Position numbers and translations under genes: made by a program. The notes under the pieces were generated by a model that was not told the origin of the DNA, made no database searches, and saw only the letters and a program-made list of their open reading frames with translations. This document shows, piece after piece, positions 20,816 through 32,599 of a stretch of 64,000 nt of DNA; positions within the stretch are counted from its first letter, which is position 1; every line of letters begins with the position of its first letter. The stretch comes from Limnephilus marmoratus (Eukaryota > Arthropoda > Insecta > Trichoptera > Limnephilidae): the NCBI GenBank assembly GCA_917880885.1, contig OU862906.1:62414665-62478664 (forward strand). Reading direction: 5' to 3'.

Positions 20816-21221
20816 CGCTACGCCACTGAACCTGCCCTGCGATTGGGCCGCTGCAATATAGCGGGGCAAACGAGACGCGCGCTAATTCCGTTTATTCTGT
20901 AATAACGTAAACGTTAATCGAGATAATCACAACAACTATTGGACGAACAGCGTGCGATTCCGAACATGCAAATTGCACGCCGTGTTCTGGATGGTGCAAA
21001 TATATTTTAATTTCCGATTAACGTGACGTTATCCCTTAGTATCATTGTAAAACAACAACGACAAATATTTCAATAATTTCGTTAACGTGTAAACATTAAT
21101 TTGAAATTTTAAGTAGGTACATTTTAGGCACGTATCTGGGATGCGATTGGTGCAATCCCACACATCTCATAAAGCATATAAATTCATAAAATAAGTGTGA
21201 AAAATGAATTAGGCAAAGTTT
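20816..21221. other. no gene recognised
   Basis: Unassigned sequence. Confidence 0.35.
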
Positions 21222-21460
21222 TTGACATGAAAACTTCTTTGGCACCGTTCCGATTTGAAACTCGATGAAACTAAAAATAGCGACACTAAAAAGAGACAAA
21301 CACATACATCTATAGGATTTAGCCTGCGAGAAAATGAGTTATATAATCGGTGTCCTTTTTGTGCAGTGCGTCGTAGCCTCCTCACTCTTGTCTACTTTAG
21401 TTTTCTGAAGGTTTCACTTCTAACTTCTACCGCGTGTGAACAGTACACTTGCGATTTTTT
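21222..21460 (+). mobile_element. MITE family G, copy 2 (uninterrupted)
   Basis: Runs from ATGAAAACTTCTTTGGCACC through ACTAAAAAGAGACAAACACA to TTTTCTGAAGGTTTCACTTC. This layout defines the family's full length (about 235 bp). No coding capacity. Confidence 0.65.
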
Positions 21461-21529
21461 TTTCTATGAGAACTTGAAGCAGTTACTAGGTACTTGAAGC
21501 TGCCTTTGGGAAATTAGTAGTTTGGTATT

Positions 21530-21722
21530 TTTTTTTTGTAAAAAGAAAGACAAGCATTCGTGGGTTACGAAAAACCTCACAATATTTGAAAAATTCCTAC
21601 TACCATCATATTAAGCTGAAAATGTTGCTTGTGTCGTGATGGAGGTCTTAGCCAGCCGAGGAACTGAACTCACGACGCCTGGCCGAAACCCAAACGCGTT
21701 GCCAACTCAGCCAGTGACCGGT
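21530..21722 (-). repeat. tRNA-derived SINE, family D, copy 2
   Basis: On the minus strand: box A-like CTGGCTGAGTTGGCAACGC, box B-like GAGTTCAGTTCCTCGGCTGG, then the AAGACCTCCATCACGACACA body and a T/A-rich tail. It matches copy 1 at 1831-2023 over its length. Confidence 0.75.
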
Positions 21723-21924
21723 CTTACATGATTGAGATGCTGTCCACTTTGGAACTAGAAGCCAATATAAATCATTTAACAAGCGGATTCCATCTTTAGA
21801 GCACAGACGTCAGCTGTCCTTTTTCAACCGGTATTACAATGGAAGATGCTCCGAGGAATAATTTTTTCAATGGGACTATTATCATTGGTCCCGTCGGAAA
21901 AAACGCCAAACGCGTGCCTAACTA

Positions 21925-22162
21925 ATGCACACGGTTGACATTTGTCGCATGAGAACGGGACGCTTCCACGACTCGTTCTTGATTTCAATAGCTCGGCTGT
22001 GGAATGATTTGCCAGCCTCTGTGTTTCCTCCCTCTACAACATGGGTCTCTTCAAGACCCGCGTTCACTACTTCCTCCCCTTAAAACGATCCCCCACGCAG
22101 CATCTCCAAAGATGACATAGGACCTGACGGAAATTATTTTCCTCCGGGCCTTCTGTGTGGAG
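21925..22162 (+). pseudogene. LINE family B C-terminal end and tail, copy 1
   Basis: Frame-broken coding end reading MRTGRF..S, ALWN-type RLWNDLPAS, VFPP and YNxGLFKTxVHxFL in the better copies, which is the terminal block of CR1/Jockey-superfamily LINE polymerases. It is followed by a tail with TGACATAGGACCTGACGG, AAATTATTTTCC and TGTGTGGAGTTAA. Element I2 is inserted at the terminal TTAA. Other copies: 28125, 30425, 36862, 52628. Confidence 0.7.
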
Positions 22163-22166
22163 TTAA

Positions 22167-22870
22167 GAGGGCATTACCAGAGAAAACCAGAAATATGTCA
22201 TTTTCAAATCAGATTTTGGACGTATTGACAAAAAATTATAAATGGATTTCGAAAGATTGTTTTTTTATCGAGCATTCGCATGTAATAAATTTTGAGAAAT
22301 TTTTTTAATTTTTAGTATAATAAGGTTATTCCATAGGTCGTTGGCAGATTTGTTAAATTTTCAAAAAAGATTTTGTATTATACCACACCCATTTCAAATA
22401 ATATAATCATGCAATAAAATAAATCAATACATTATCTAGCAAACGCATGTTTTAGAATTTTAATTTTAGTTTCAATAAAATCATTAAAAAATATGTTTGT
22501 ACATGTGTTTCTTGACGAAAATTGGTCCATTTGTGTATTAATTTGCGCACTTACAAACTAATATATTTCAGATTTTTTTAACATTCTTATTAAATTTAGA
22601 CATTATTGACTAATGATAAATACTTATAATCAAAAAATAATTACAAAAAGTACATTATTTTAATAGTTTTATCATCACGCCTTTCAGCATTTTTGGATGA
22701 AGGTATAAATTAAAGCTAATTTGGATTGAAATAATATTCGATATTGAGTTATATTTTTAAAAAGCTGGTACGGAGAGTAATTAATCTTTCTCCTTGTAAC
22801 CGCCCTGCATGATCGTAAGAACAACTTTCGACGAATTGTGGATTTTCGTCCGCTGGCTGGTTAAACGCTC
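22167..22870 (-). mobile_element. family I element, copy 2, exact TTAA flanks
   Basis: 704 bp between TTAA at 22163-22166 and 22871-22874. Inverted ends are GAGGGCATTACCAG (left) and GAGCGTTTAACCAG (right, read inward). The interior is AT-rich without ORFs. It is inserted in the last bases of LINE B copy 1. The 4-bp TTAA target is characteristic of piggyBac-superfamily transposition; the terminal bases are not the classic CCC. Confidence 0.75.
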
Positions 22871-23034
22871 TTAATATAAAAGGTAAATGTTATTACAAAT
22901 AAATAAAAAATCCCAAATTATTTTTAAAAAATTTAACTTCGCCAGCTTTTAAACCCTGACTTCTGGGCCCAGAAGTAAGGAGCTAACTGCGCTCTGCTGC
23001 GAAGATTATATTAATAGTCTGGAGTATCTATATT

Positions 23035-23400
23035 TTGAATGGGCGCGGTATACCCGCTCAAAACGAGAAGGTGGAGTGATATGTAAATATGAATGTTGAG
23101 AGAGAGCGCTATTATTAAAAACGATAATATTGAAGCGAAAATTGTGAAAATGTTTAATAAAACATGACTCGTTTAAAATAGAGCACAAATCTCGTGGGAA
23201 TTGTCTAAAATTGCATTTAAAGAAACACTGTGCATTTTTTTTTCTTACATAACTAAAATAACTGTTTATTATAATTTTACTTGCAAAAAACCTGTTTATA
23301 ATAATTTTCGGGGCATACTTTGCGATTTTTTTTCCATCGAGGGAATTTCATATAATTTTGCCGATTCGGCGTGAGGAATATATAGATATTAGCTTTTTTC
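23035..23400 (+). repeat. repeat family H, copy 1
   Basis: Starts near GCGCGGTATACCCGCTC, then GGTGGAGTGATATGTAAATA, GTTTAATAAAAC and TTAAAGAAACACTGTG, ending in the ATTTCATATAATTT region. Copies: 32600-33075 (reverse), 58648-59045, 60622-61045 and a 3' piece at 24535-24655. It is non-coding, about 340-440 bp long, and its class is unknown. Confidence 0.6.
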
Positions 23401-23436
23401 CCGTGGCTTCGCGCGCATGGTATTAGGAGATTCCCA

Positions 23437-24232
23437 CTCCGCCTCTTCCACCTTCCCTCTCCCCCCTCCACTCCCCCCATCAACCCCCTCCCCCTCCACC
23501 CACCCCTCCCCTTACTCCCTCCTTCCCTCTCCCCACTATTTGTGGGGAGAGGGAAGGTAATAAATATGTTTTGATTACTTACCAATGTTATTCTTATATC
23601 TTATTCTTTTATTTATAATGTATTTTTGTATAGTTATCTTTATTATTTAGTACTCTTTTTTAAATGTATTTGTAAATGTTACTGTACCTACTTCGTAAAT
23701 TGTATTTTTTTTATATTTTCCTACTAGATGTATGAAAATATTTACATACATCTAAATAAAAATTTCAAAAACAAAACAAAAAACTCCATTCATCCACCAT
23801 AAACCCCCCTCCACCCCTCCCCCTCCACCCACCCCTCCCCTTACTCCCTCCTTCCCTCTCCCCACTCCACTCATCCACCATAAACCCCCCTCCACCCCTT
23901 CCCCTCCACCCACCCCTCCCCTTACTCCCTCCTTCCCTCTCCCCACTCCACTCATCCATCAACCCCCCTCTCCCTCCCCCTCCTTCTCCACCAACCCCTT
24001 CCCCACCCCATACCCCTCCCCACGTCCCCCTCTCACATCACGCATTCCACACATTCATTCCTGATACATTCAGTTTTCAAACTGCTCGCGTGCCACCTAT
24101 TTTAATTTTTTATACAAATTTCATAATGCCAGAACTTAACGGTAGTTAAAAAAAAGAATTATCCAATTCGGTGCAGTCGTTCGAGTTTATGCGCATACAT
24201 ACATTTCGATGATTCATTTTTAGAGATAGTTA
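23437..24232 (-). mobile_element. Helitron family L, copy 3, with minisatellite
   Basis: Shares TCAGTTTTCAAAC..CTCGCGTGCCAC, TTTCATAATGCCAGA and the AATTATCCAATTCGGTGCA-type 5' region with copies 1 and 2. The C/T-rich middle is expanded to an 81-bp tandem repeat at about 23787-23975. About 230 bp of AT-rich DNA interrupts it near 23555-23785. The CTAG end is not visible. Confidence 0.6.
23787..23975 (-). repeat. 81-bp pyrimidine-rich minisatellite
   Basis: Just over two units, each starting CATCCACCATAAACCCCCCT and containing CCACCCACCCCTCCCC. The strand is almost pure C/T. Overlapping glycine-rich minus-strand ORFs (EGVRGGVGGGEG) are low-complexity translations, not genes. Confidence 0.75.
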
Positions 24233-24534
24233 TTAAGTACGACGCCAACAAAGCACTGTTTTTAAGGTGAATTGCCTAATTAAAAAAAAAACATTCTTTC
24301 CAAGGGGACAATTGGTTTGCTTTTTTATCTTATGTTTGCAATAAATCGATTTTGTTAGGGACAGAAAACGTATGATAAATAATTTCATAACGCCAGAGCT
24401 TACCAATATATATAGCCTATAGTGCTCGCAAATAATGTAGCATTCTATTAGTGAACGAATTTTTAAAATCCATTCAGTAGTTTTTGCGTGAAAGAGTAAC
24501 AAACATACATCCATACAAACTTTCGCCTTTATAA

Positions 24535-24655
24535 TATTAAATAGGATTAGTAGGATTATCTTCAAGAATTACACATATTTTTTTTAGAGCTTTAAAACTT
24601 AGTACTTAAGGAAAATATGTAAAAAAATTGGTAGAAATGCGGGAAGCCGGGCCTA
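24535..24655 (+). repeat. repeat family H, 3' fragment
   Basis: CATATTTTTTTTAGAGCTT, AAAACTTAGTACTTAAG and GGTAGAAATGCGGG match the distal part of the copy at 60622-61045. Confidence 0.45.
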
Positions 24656-25904
24656 AGGTAACAATCAAGTACTATTTTATTAAAATGTATAATAATATAA
24701 ATAAGTATTCACGGTGCAAACCACAAACTAAGTTTTATTTGAGAACTTAACCTGAATTTAAGAGGGACAACTTTTCTAATGCTTCAAATATCAAAAGCGT
24801 CACTTCGACAAACATTGCCTCGACAAGCTCGTTAAATAGCTCTTCGAAATGCCTCTGAAATGAAGTCCGCAGCCCAATCTAATTATGTATATCTAGTCAA
24901 TTCATTTCGGCAAACAGGGCTGGCAAAAATGGAAAATATTTGTAGTTTAGGATCTGGCACGAACTGCTACAAGCTATCGATGTCGACAGCTTCAAACATG
25001 GTCTGCTTAGTCCTCATGGAAAAAAAACATCGACTGCTTATCGCTAGTATACCGTGTATTCCCGTCTAAATCTTAGTTATGCAATTGGTACTGTTTAAAA
25101 TGTTCAATATGTAAAACATGAAATGTCAGCCGTAAACGAGAAATTACATACAAAAAGTTTTTATGAAATATAATTTTTATTGCATGTTTCCTGTCCCGAC
25201 TGAAACAGAACAGAGTTTCTTCTGGTAACTAAGTTTAAAAATAGTGTATTTTTCATAATCTACCTAGTGCTTATTAAAAGTGCGGCGGATTGTGGAATAT
25301 TTCCACAAAAAAAAACAAAAAAAACAACAAAATTCCAAAACAATGACAAATTATTCAGAAACTTTTATTATACTAGTTGAGATCCGTGAACAATCACGGG
25401 ATATTACGATTGTAGAATTTGTGAAGCTGAAAATACTTTATAAAATGTTTGCCTCGGGAAAAATATTTAGAGAGACGATCAGAAATTTATTTTTCGATGA
25501 ACGCCATTGGTAAACCTTAAAAATCATCACTGTTTCAAAATAGTTTAGATTTACATCTGCCAAAAATTTAAACAAAATAAATAATCATTTCAAATATGAA
25601 AGTATTATTAAAATAAAATAATGTCGGTACCTACTCTATCGCTTTGTTCCACAATCAGTTCCAATTTTGAAAATTAAAAGTGACTTGAACGTGAATGTTT
25701 TTGGCATCACACTGCGCATGAATACGCAGGTAAATTTCACACCACGCACATCATCGCAGATAACTGAAATTAGTATTTTTGATGGTTACAGCCGAAGAAA
25801 AACAAAAAATGATATCTCAGTTTGAACCACTAGCAATGTAAGTACACAAATAATTCAAACAAATGATTTTCTTTATACAGTTCCTATACACGGTGTCTGG
25901 AAAC
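24656..25904. other. no gene recognised
   Basis: ORFs of 69 and 77 codons (24860 and 25280, +) have no recognisable similarity. No repeat match noticed. Confidence 0.35.
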
Positions 25905-26260
25905 TAGTGGTTTGGAAATGTGGACAACGTAGAAAGGAGACCAAATAACACTAGCATATTCAAGGTGAGGGCGAACCAGCGAACAGTAAAGAGTTTTAAG
26001 TGTACTTATATGTTTGAAGTTAGAGATAATTCTATGAATGAAGCCGAGTAATTTAAGTGATTTATTTACGATATTATTAATGTGATCATGAAAAAAAAGT
26101 TTGCAGTCCAGAGTGACCCCAAGGTCCTTGATAGATGTGACAGTAGATAGACAAACACTATTTAGTTTATAATCAAACTGAATAGGTTTTTTGGTTCTAT
26201 AAAAGGACAAAATTTTGCATTTATCATTTATGATGCCAATTCACCAGTTTTTCGTTGTAC
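25905..26260 (-). pseudogene. Jockey-like LINE RT fragment
   Basis: The minus-strand frame reads INDKCKILSFYR, then SIKDLGVTLDCKLFFHDHI, then KSLKLLGFIHR, then LYCSLVRPHLEYASVIWSP. This matches the region just after the catalytic FADD box in Jockey-superfamily reverse transcriptases (NxxKCxxxxF...DLGVxxDxxLxFxxHI...Y.xLVRPxLEYxSxVWxP). Similarity stops abruptly near 25915 (HISK), where other sequence begins. Both endonuclease and catalytic core are absent. Confidence 0.8.
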
Positions 26261-26284
26261 CACTAGAATGCACATTGTTCCAGA

Positions 26285-26410
26285 GTGGAAGATTTAAATT
26301 TACTGTTGGGGAAATGCGTCAGCCTCACAATTAAAATAATCTCCAAAAGGTCCTAATTTTATGATGAAATGGTTACTACTGGTTGCTAACACAAATTTCA
26401 TCGAGACCTA
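26285..26410 (+). pseudogene. possible LINE RT scrap
   Basis: The plus-strand translation IYCWGNASASQLK, then a stop, then further decayed sequence, resembles the WGNAS..QLxKLQ motif of LINE polymerase C-terminal regions. It is short and broken; moderate to low support. Confidence 0.35.
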
Positions 26411-26624
26411 CAAATAATGAGCACTTTTCAATTACAGTGGCGATTCACGGTTACGGTACCTTGACGGAAAAAAAGGGCAATAAAAATACGTTCTCTATCT
26501 TTGTACTGCAGCTCGTTCTTACACATTAAATAATAGTGAGACACAAAATACGCGTGACCGTTTCCTCCAAAGTACAGACCTACTACTTTTTTTTCTTTGG
26601 AGGAAACAGATATATCTTATTACG

Positions 26625-27075
26625 GCTCAGCCAGGGTGATGGGAATTGCGTTTCATTTTCTTTATACGTGTGAGGGAGATGTATGATGATATCCTTTGGG
26701 GGGGTGCAGACATATGTTCACCTTTTGTCTCATTTTCGACCGTTGTTATTTAGTGTGTAAGAAAGAGCTGCAGCATTATACATATGTTCCAGAATAAAAG
26801 CAAAATCATTGGCGCATTGACGTTTGAGGTTTTAGAATTTTTTGGAATTTTTGAAATTTTTCTCACACTTCAAGATTTTCCTCGTAACTATATTCCATAC
26901 TTTCATAATTATTATCACGGCTAGTAGTATTGTAGGGGTCTACGGAGTGGTCACGGTGCGAGGTGTTTGAAAGATGCAAGAAAATTATAACTTTTTTTCC
27001 TTTGGAAGACACAGACCTACATACATTGTGAATTTCATCTTTCGAAAGAGTTGCAGCATTATTGTTATAAGGAAC
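26625..27075 (-). mobile_element. Helitron family N, copy 2 (partial)
   Basis: Shares GGAATTGCGTTTCATTTTCT, GTGTGAGGGA, GGGGTGCAGAC and TTTAGTGTGTAAGAAAGAG with 15105-15535. Ends are not resolved. A second partial echo of the same body (GACACAGACCTAC..., AGAGTTGCAGCATTAT) occurs at 27005-27070. Confidence 0.55.
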
Positions 27076-28124
27076 GTATGTTTATTACCGTTTTATGCCG
27101 TTACGTTACCGTAGTCGTAGATCGTCATGGTAATAATAAAAGCACTCATTGGCCGGTGTGACGTCACAGACTTCTTCAGAGGAACCAATATGTTATCGTT
27201 TTGGTGCAAAGCAAAATATGCATAATTCGAATCGTTTCGTAAAAATTTATTATACTAAGTAAAAACACAACAGAAACTTAATTGTTTTTACTGGGATATT
27301 TTTAAAAAAATATTGAAAATACCACATTTTAAACTTTACCGCTGCTGCTCGAAAATTATTTAATGTTGTAAATTTAAAAAAAATTGAATTGTTTTTTTTC
27401 TGTGAGTATAAATTTAGCAAGTGGGTGGCAGGCCCTATCGTGCGATCGTTCGAACCGCAGCCTCTGCGGTCACTGCCGGTTGATGAAGCATTATCAAAAC
27501 AATAACGCTCGAAACAATGGGCCGTGCCCCAACTGAACAGCGCACGCTACAGTACAACACACTTCCCCAAACACAGTGAGCGCACTGCTCAGGTACGTCA
27601 TACTCGGAGTGCACTGCAGAACGATGTACGTAGTATAATATGCAGTAGGCTAACATAAAGCTTAGATGAAGTAAAAATGGACGATACGGTGGTTTGGATT
27701 ATGTGAAGGTGGGTTTGGGCTTCGTAACATTTTAAACGATTTTGTTCGTAAAAATGACGTTTCACTAATTTACAATCACCTGCATTATCATTTTAAATGG
27801 CGCCTGTCCGTTGACCTTGCACGTGTCATTAAAAATAGCAAACTATGATAGAGATGCTACCTTACACCTACCTTACACCCAACATAATAAAATTGCAAAA
27901 TATATTATGTAAAAATGTTTTCAAAATTTATCTATTATGTAAAAATGTTAAAGGTAAATACTGTAATACATAGAAATAAATAAATAAATAAATAGATGCG
28001 TGAGCACTCATGTGAAAAAAATAAGTTATAAAGAAAGAATACCAAAGAAACACTTTTACAAAAATATTGTTCAATTCATAATGACTTTTCTTTAGATCAG
28101 ACCATTTGCTTCCACTTTTGGCAC
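27076..28124. other. no gene recognised
   Basis: Contains a TGACGTCA palindrome at about 27161, a relatively GC-rich patch at 27430-27620 without recognisable coding, and an AAAT/AAATA microsatellite near 27975-27995. Confidence 0.35.
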
Positions 28125-28290
28125 AGTTAACATTTGTCACACGAGAACGGGTGGTTTCTTCGACTCGTTCTTGAGTTCAACAACTCGGCTGTGGAACAAT
28201 TTGCCGGCTTCTGTGTTTTTTCTCTCAAAGATGACATATGCCCTGAGGGAAACTATTTTCCACCCGGCCTCCTAGGTGGAATAATTGAAA
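28125..28290 (+). pseudogene. LINE family B tail, copy 2
   Basis: Retains ACGAGAACGGGTGGTTTCTTCGACTCG-type coding end, GCTCGGCTGTGGAACAATTTGCC (RLWNNLP) and the tail TGACATATGCCCTGAGGG, AAACTATTTTCC and CCTAGGTGGA. It is internally deleted relative to copy 4. Confidence 0.6.
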
Positions 28291-28437
28291 AAAAGACTAA
28301 AACAAAATAAAAGTTTACTTGAAAATGCGTGGATATCTGCGAAAGTATTTTTCGTCGTTATTCGTTGCTTTTATTCATATTTCCAGGCATTTAAATATTC
28401 TTCTTCGCAATGACTTGTATGAGGTACTTAATCACTT

Positions 28438-29950
28438 ACAGCCTTACTAAAAAACGTCCTGAAATTTTAATTCAATTGATAAACTACAGATTGTGTATAT
28501 GAAAACATTACTTGATTCGATGGGAAACATGTCGAAATAATGATAGCAAGTAATGTACGTATCAGACTGGAGATGCAGAAACAATTGCTTCAGCGATTAT
28601 CATGTCCCAAAGAGTATTGTTTTCAAGCAAATTGACCTGCTGACTTGCAACATGAAATGTTGGGCACACTACACCATTGACTTGTGATTCGAAAGATGTC
28701 GGCTCACGAACATTCACCAGCAACAATCGCAAGTATGTAAATGCGACCAAGAGCATCAGTAAAACGCACAACCGGATGATCAGTAACCACATCGCCGTGT
28801 TTCCGACGTGGAAATCTCTTCGACGAAGCGTTCCAAGTGTAATAATGTGGCATCTCAGAGTAGAGCAACGTTCGGGCAAATCGAAAAGAAACTGGTCAAT
28901 GTTGTTGCTGGAGGTGTTTCAGCACGTTTGGCAACATTCGATGTAATGAAATGAACTCGTTAACCATTCTCCAGATGCACCGCCAAATGTACAACAATGG
29001 GATGACATTCATGAATGAGGAATGAGAATATACGTCAAATCACCTCATTGTAGCTCACCAACTTGATAGCGTGTGATTTAGTCGTTTTTTATTTGTAGTT
29101 TGAACGTCAAAAACCGCCATATCGCTGACTTTTGCGACAAATTTGCAGATGTATTTGATTGACTTCACCGAATTGCAATACTGGACGTTGTAATGCGCCT
29201 TGAATGTTTTGGAAAGAAGTGGCTGTTTTCCTGGAGTTGTGCAGACATACGTTCACCGTTGGTCTCATTTTCGACTGTTGACATTTGGTGTGTAGGAAAG
29301 AGAGGCAGCATTATATATTTAAAAACAAAAGCAAAACAATCATCGCATTGACATTTGACGTTTTCGAATTATTGGAATTCACGCAAACTTCAATATTATA
29401 CCTAACACAAGCTGCAGCTCTTTCAAAAGATGAAAATTCGTTCCATACAAAATGTATGAAAAAATGAATTTTCTTCATAACTTTCTTTTTCGTTAATTTT
29501 TGCGATGTTTTAATAATTATTCTGTTATCCGGGGCGGAGACAAATCCAACAAATCAAAATCATCAAAATCTGTCCAGCCGTTCTCGAGTTATGAATAGTG
29601 TAACTAACCCGATTTTGTTTTATATATTAAGATTGCTGAATGAATTTCGGAATTTTTCCAAGGTATTTTAAATGTCCTTTATGTCTCTTATTTTTGAAGA
29701 TGTCGTAAAAACAAATACTATTTAAGAAACTAGATAAAATGAAATTTTCGATTTTTGTATTTGAAATATATTTTGGTGTTTAAAAATTTCAGTATTTTCA
29801 GCTTCCAACATGAAAAAAGTTGAAAAAAGCTCACCCTAAACATTTTCTATTAAAACGTCGAATAATTTGGAAAAATTTAAAATATGAAAAACCCCGTCCT
29901 TTAATTTAAAGATTTTGTAACAAAATTATTACTTCCCAAATTCAAATGTT
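28438..29950 (+). mobile_element. family O DNA element, copy 2, split by a Helitron
   Basis: The left end CAGCCTTACTAAAAAACG and adjoining TTTTAATTCAATTGATAAAC match the copy at 47169-48168. Similarity resumes at 29640-29945 (TATTTTAAATGTCCTTTATG, TCGTAAAAACAAATAC, AACTAGATAAAAT). The 1.1 kb between includes Helitron N copy 3. The right terminal repeat was not found. Confidence 0.5.
29195..29632 (-). mobile_element. Helitron family N, copy 3, with 5' TC end
   Basis: On the minus strand it begins TCTTAATATATAAAAC after an A, the typical Helitron 5' end, followed by GGGTTAGTTACACTATTCATAACTCGAGAACGGCTGGACAG-type sequence (identified in pieces under 20 nt) and the shared GTGCAGACATACGTTCACC body. 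The 3' CTAG was not located. Confidence 0.6.
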
Positions 29951-30424
29951 TTATCTCGTTATCACATCGCGGGCATGCACACATCAAATTTCCAAAGTTT
30001 CATCGCAATGGGATGAATGGTCTAGCAACGTCCACTTTCATGACGCTAGAGCTTACTATTATGTATAGAAACCATTGCGGGCATGCGCACATCAAATCTT
30101 AAAAGTTTCATCGCAATCGGATGAATGGTTTAGCAACGCATAAGGAACAAACATGCAAACTAGCAAGCAAATTTTATGTACATAGAATGTTTTATTTTTG
30201 CATATCGTTATTCAGCCGTTGGTACTTATTATTTGTTGATTTTTGTATTTGTTTTTAAATATTTAATCCTTTTATTTTCTGTATATTACGAATAATTTTT
30301 TTTTTTTAAATTTCGGACCTATTTTTTTATTTTTGAAAAATATCCCTTATCTATCTTATGATGTATATTTACTCTTCAACACGATACATCCTAATTAATA
30401 TTTTAGGTAGGTACCTGTCTTTTT
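29951..30424. other. no gene; 106-bp-spaced direct duplication
   Basis: A block of about 65 bp (GCGGGCATGC.CACATCAAAT through GGATGAATGGT.TAGCAACG) occurs at about 29968-30032 and again at 30074-30138. It resembles the 5' zone of a Helitron-like repeat. The remainder is AT-rich. Confidence 0.4.
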
Positions 30425-30750
30425 TTTAAACATTTACTCCACACAGAAGATACTCATCTGGGATGCAGTGTGAAGGGTCTTTTTGAGGAGAGGAAGGAGT
30501 GAACATGGGTCTTGAAGAAACCCATGTTTTAGGAAGCAGGAAACACAGAGGCCGGTAAAACGTTCCACAGCCGAGCTGTTGAACACAAGAACGAGTCGAA
30601 GAAGCGACCCGTTCTCATGTGACAAAAGTCAACCGTATACATATGTTGGGCACGCGTTTGGCTTGTTTCCCGACTATGCACCGGTGCTGAAGGGATCAAT
30701 GACGCTAGTTCCTCGAGCATCTTCCGTTACGGGTAGAACAAGGATAGAAT
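30425..30750 (-). pseudogene. LINE family B C-terminal end, copy 3
   Basis: The minus strand reads PNACPTYV, a stop, then CHMRTGRFFDSFLCSTARLWN, VLPASVFP and, after a shift, HGFLQDPCSLLPL (equivalent to MGLFKTHVHSFLS in frame). The tail hairpin is deleted, leaving GATGAGTATCTTCTGTGTGG. Confidence 0.65.
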
Positions 30751-31882
30751 TCCGAAATAATTAAATATTGAAATCCGTGTGCTAAGATCAAAGATATTGA
30801 AATATAAGTAGATGTGCTAACTGCTGTTTTTACTATGTGGGTCTGCGCTTCCGGGTGTCGCCGATATTGTTTACCAATTAACAAATAAACTAAAAGAACA
30901 AATAATTAACGAATAAACCAAATAAAAGTTAAACTAAATGAATGAATTCTTTCCATATTCAAAATATATTGTTAATCAATATTAATGCACATTTTCAAAA
31001 AATCAACGAAATGAACAAATTCTTTTTGTATGAAAACTACGCTAATTAGCGCGTAGTCCGGCGACAGTTGCGCGGACACCATAGCATATCTCTTCCTTAT
31101 TTGAATATCTTTGGTTAAGATGGAAGAATCTATCAAACGGACCTCCCATTTCTGCACAGAGTCGAGTGTATTTTTCGGGTATTTTGGAGCTCCAGACCAG
31201 AGGTGGCTGCCAAATTCACCCGTAGGGTGCACTTGTGATTTGTACTGGGTTAGCAGTTGTGTACTATTAAAGTATCTGCGGGCCCTGTTTTTCTAGATAA
31301 TAAAATATGAGTTGATCCTCTCAGGCTATATAATCCAAGACACAATGCGGTCCACGGCGTTTGTTCTACTGAACACTTTAAATTATCCCCACCGATGCAC
31401 GGGGAGAAGGACCAGTACTACAAATCTGCTACAGTCGGCTTCATTGCTGAATGAACACCAAAAACTGTACCCCTAATGGAAGTGTACCTGAACATTTATA
31501 AATTTTATTCAAAATCGAACTATCACGCCGACCACGTAATATGTATCACACATTTGCGAACTTTAAATCAAATATAATGAAAAACAATTTGTTAGCCGTC
31601 AGCCAGTCCTTGGCCATCATCTAAAATGTGGAGTATTTTATTTCATAAAACTTCAATGCTCCCAAAAAGGTCCCCGAAGTGGAAGCCGGTACTTAGATAT
31701 TGCATAGTCCAATTTACTTGGGCTTAATCAAAATCACCTTAAACTAGACTAGACCATTCATTGTCCTGGATGGGTTGAGAAGGTGATAGCGTAATACGTC
31801 TCTTTAGTCGTTGCCCACAATCTGCAATCATACGATACAATGTTTCAGGTGAAAAATGTATTCGAAAAATGTTCATCTTTTT
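30751..31882. other. no gene recognised
   Basis: The 86-aa and 61-aa ORFs at 30972-31296 overlap on opposite strands and resemble nothing I know. A stretch on the minus strand near 31100-31240 (GEFGSHLWSGAPKYPKNTLDS...) is reminiscent of LINE C-terminal coding (HLW.GAP), too weak to call. Confidence 0.35.
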
Positions 31883-32095
31883 TTAAGTGAAAACTTCTTT
31901 AGCACAGTTATGATTTGAAACTTGATTAAACGAAAAATATCTACACTAAAAAGAGACAAACACATACATCTACAATTACTGCCACTATCTACAGAATTAG
32001 ATGAGGTAGTATAATCGGTCTCCTCTTTGTACGGTGTTTTGTAGCCCACTCTTGTCTACTTTAGTTTTCTGAGGGTTTACTTCTTTATAAACTCT
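31883..32095 (+). mobile_element. MITE family G, copy 3
   Basis: From AGTGAAAACTTCTTTAGCAC through ACACTAAAAAGAGACAAACA to TTTTCTGAGGGTTTACTTC. Small insertions and deletions relative to copies 2 and 5. Confidence 0.6.
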
Positions 32096-32191
32096 GATTT
32101 TTCTTAATATGCCATGCATCTTGCTCTCTCATCTTTTAATAATTTGCTATAAATATGTATTGTTGTAATTGATAATCTTGTTATTGTACAG

Positions 32192-32455
32192 CAGTGGCGA
32201 TCCTTGAGTTTTCAGTGAGCTGGAGTGTTAAGATTGAAAAATACGACGTTATTGATGTAAGAAAATTAATTTAGAAATAAATTTAATTATTTTAAAATTA
32301 ATTCAATTAATCCAATTTTTTTTAAATTAATTTAATTAAAAATTAATTTAATTATTTTTAAATTAATGTAATTATTTTCAAATTAATTTAATTCTTTTTA
32401 AATTAATTTAATTATTCGTAAAAATTGTCTTCAGCTACAACAACATCATTAACCT
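32192..32455 (+). mobile_element. hairpin MITE family X2, copy b, with AT minisatellite
   Basis: CAGTGGCGATCCTTGAG, CAGTGAGCTGGAGTGTTAAG and GAAAAATACGAC match the left arm of 35290-35590, and TTCAGCTACAACAACATCATTAAC (in shorter identical pieces) matches the right arm. The centre is replaced by an imperfect repeat of AATTAATTTAATTATTTTT at 32275-32415. The right terminal repeat is missing. Confidence 0.55.
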
Positions 32456-32599
32456 GTCAAAGGCCAGGGTTTTTTACCTTACCTTTTTTAAATTACCTTA
32501 AGAACAAGAATGGAGGAAGCTATTTTAAGCTTTATTTTATGTTATATATTAATGGAATAAAATTTAAAATCTCATCCAAATTATTTGAATTAATATTCA

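Noticed and set aside
23752..23962. Glycine-rich protein on the minus strand
   Set aside because: A translation of the 81-bp pyrimidine minisatellite; no start context, no non-repetitive part.
28562..28946. Genes in the overlapping 105-aa and 89-aa ORFs
   Set aside because: Opposite-strand overlapping ORFs without recognisable motifs, inside a repeat-rich interval.
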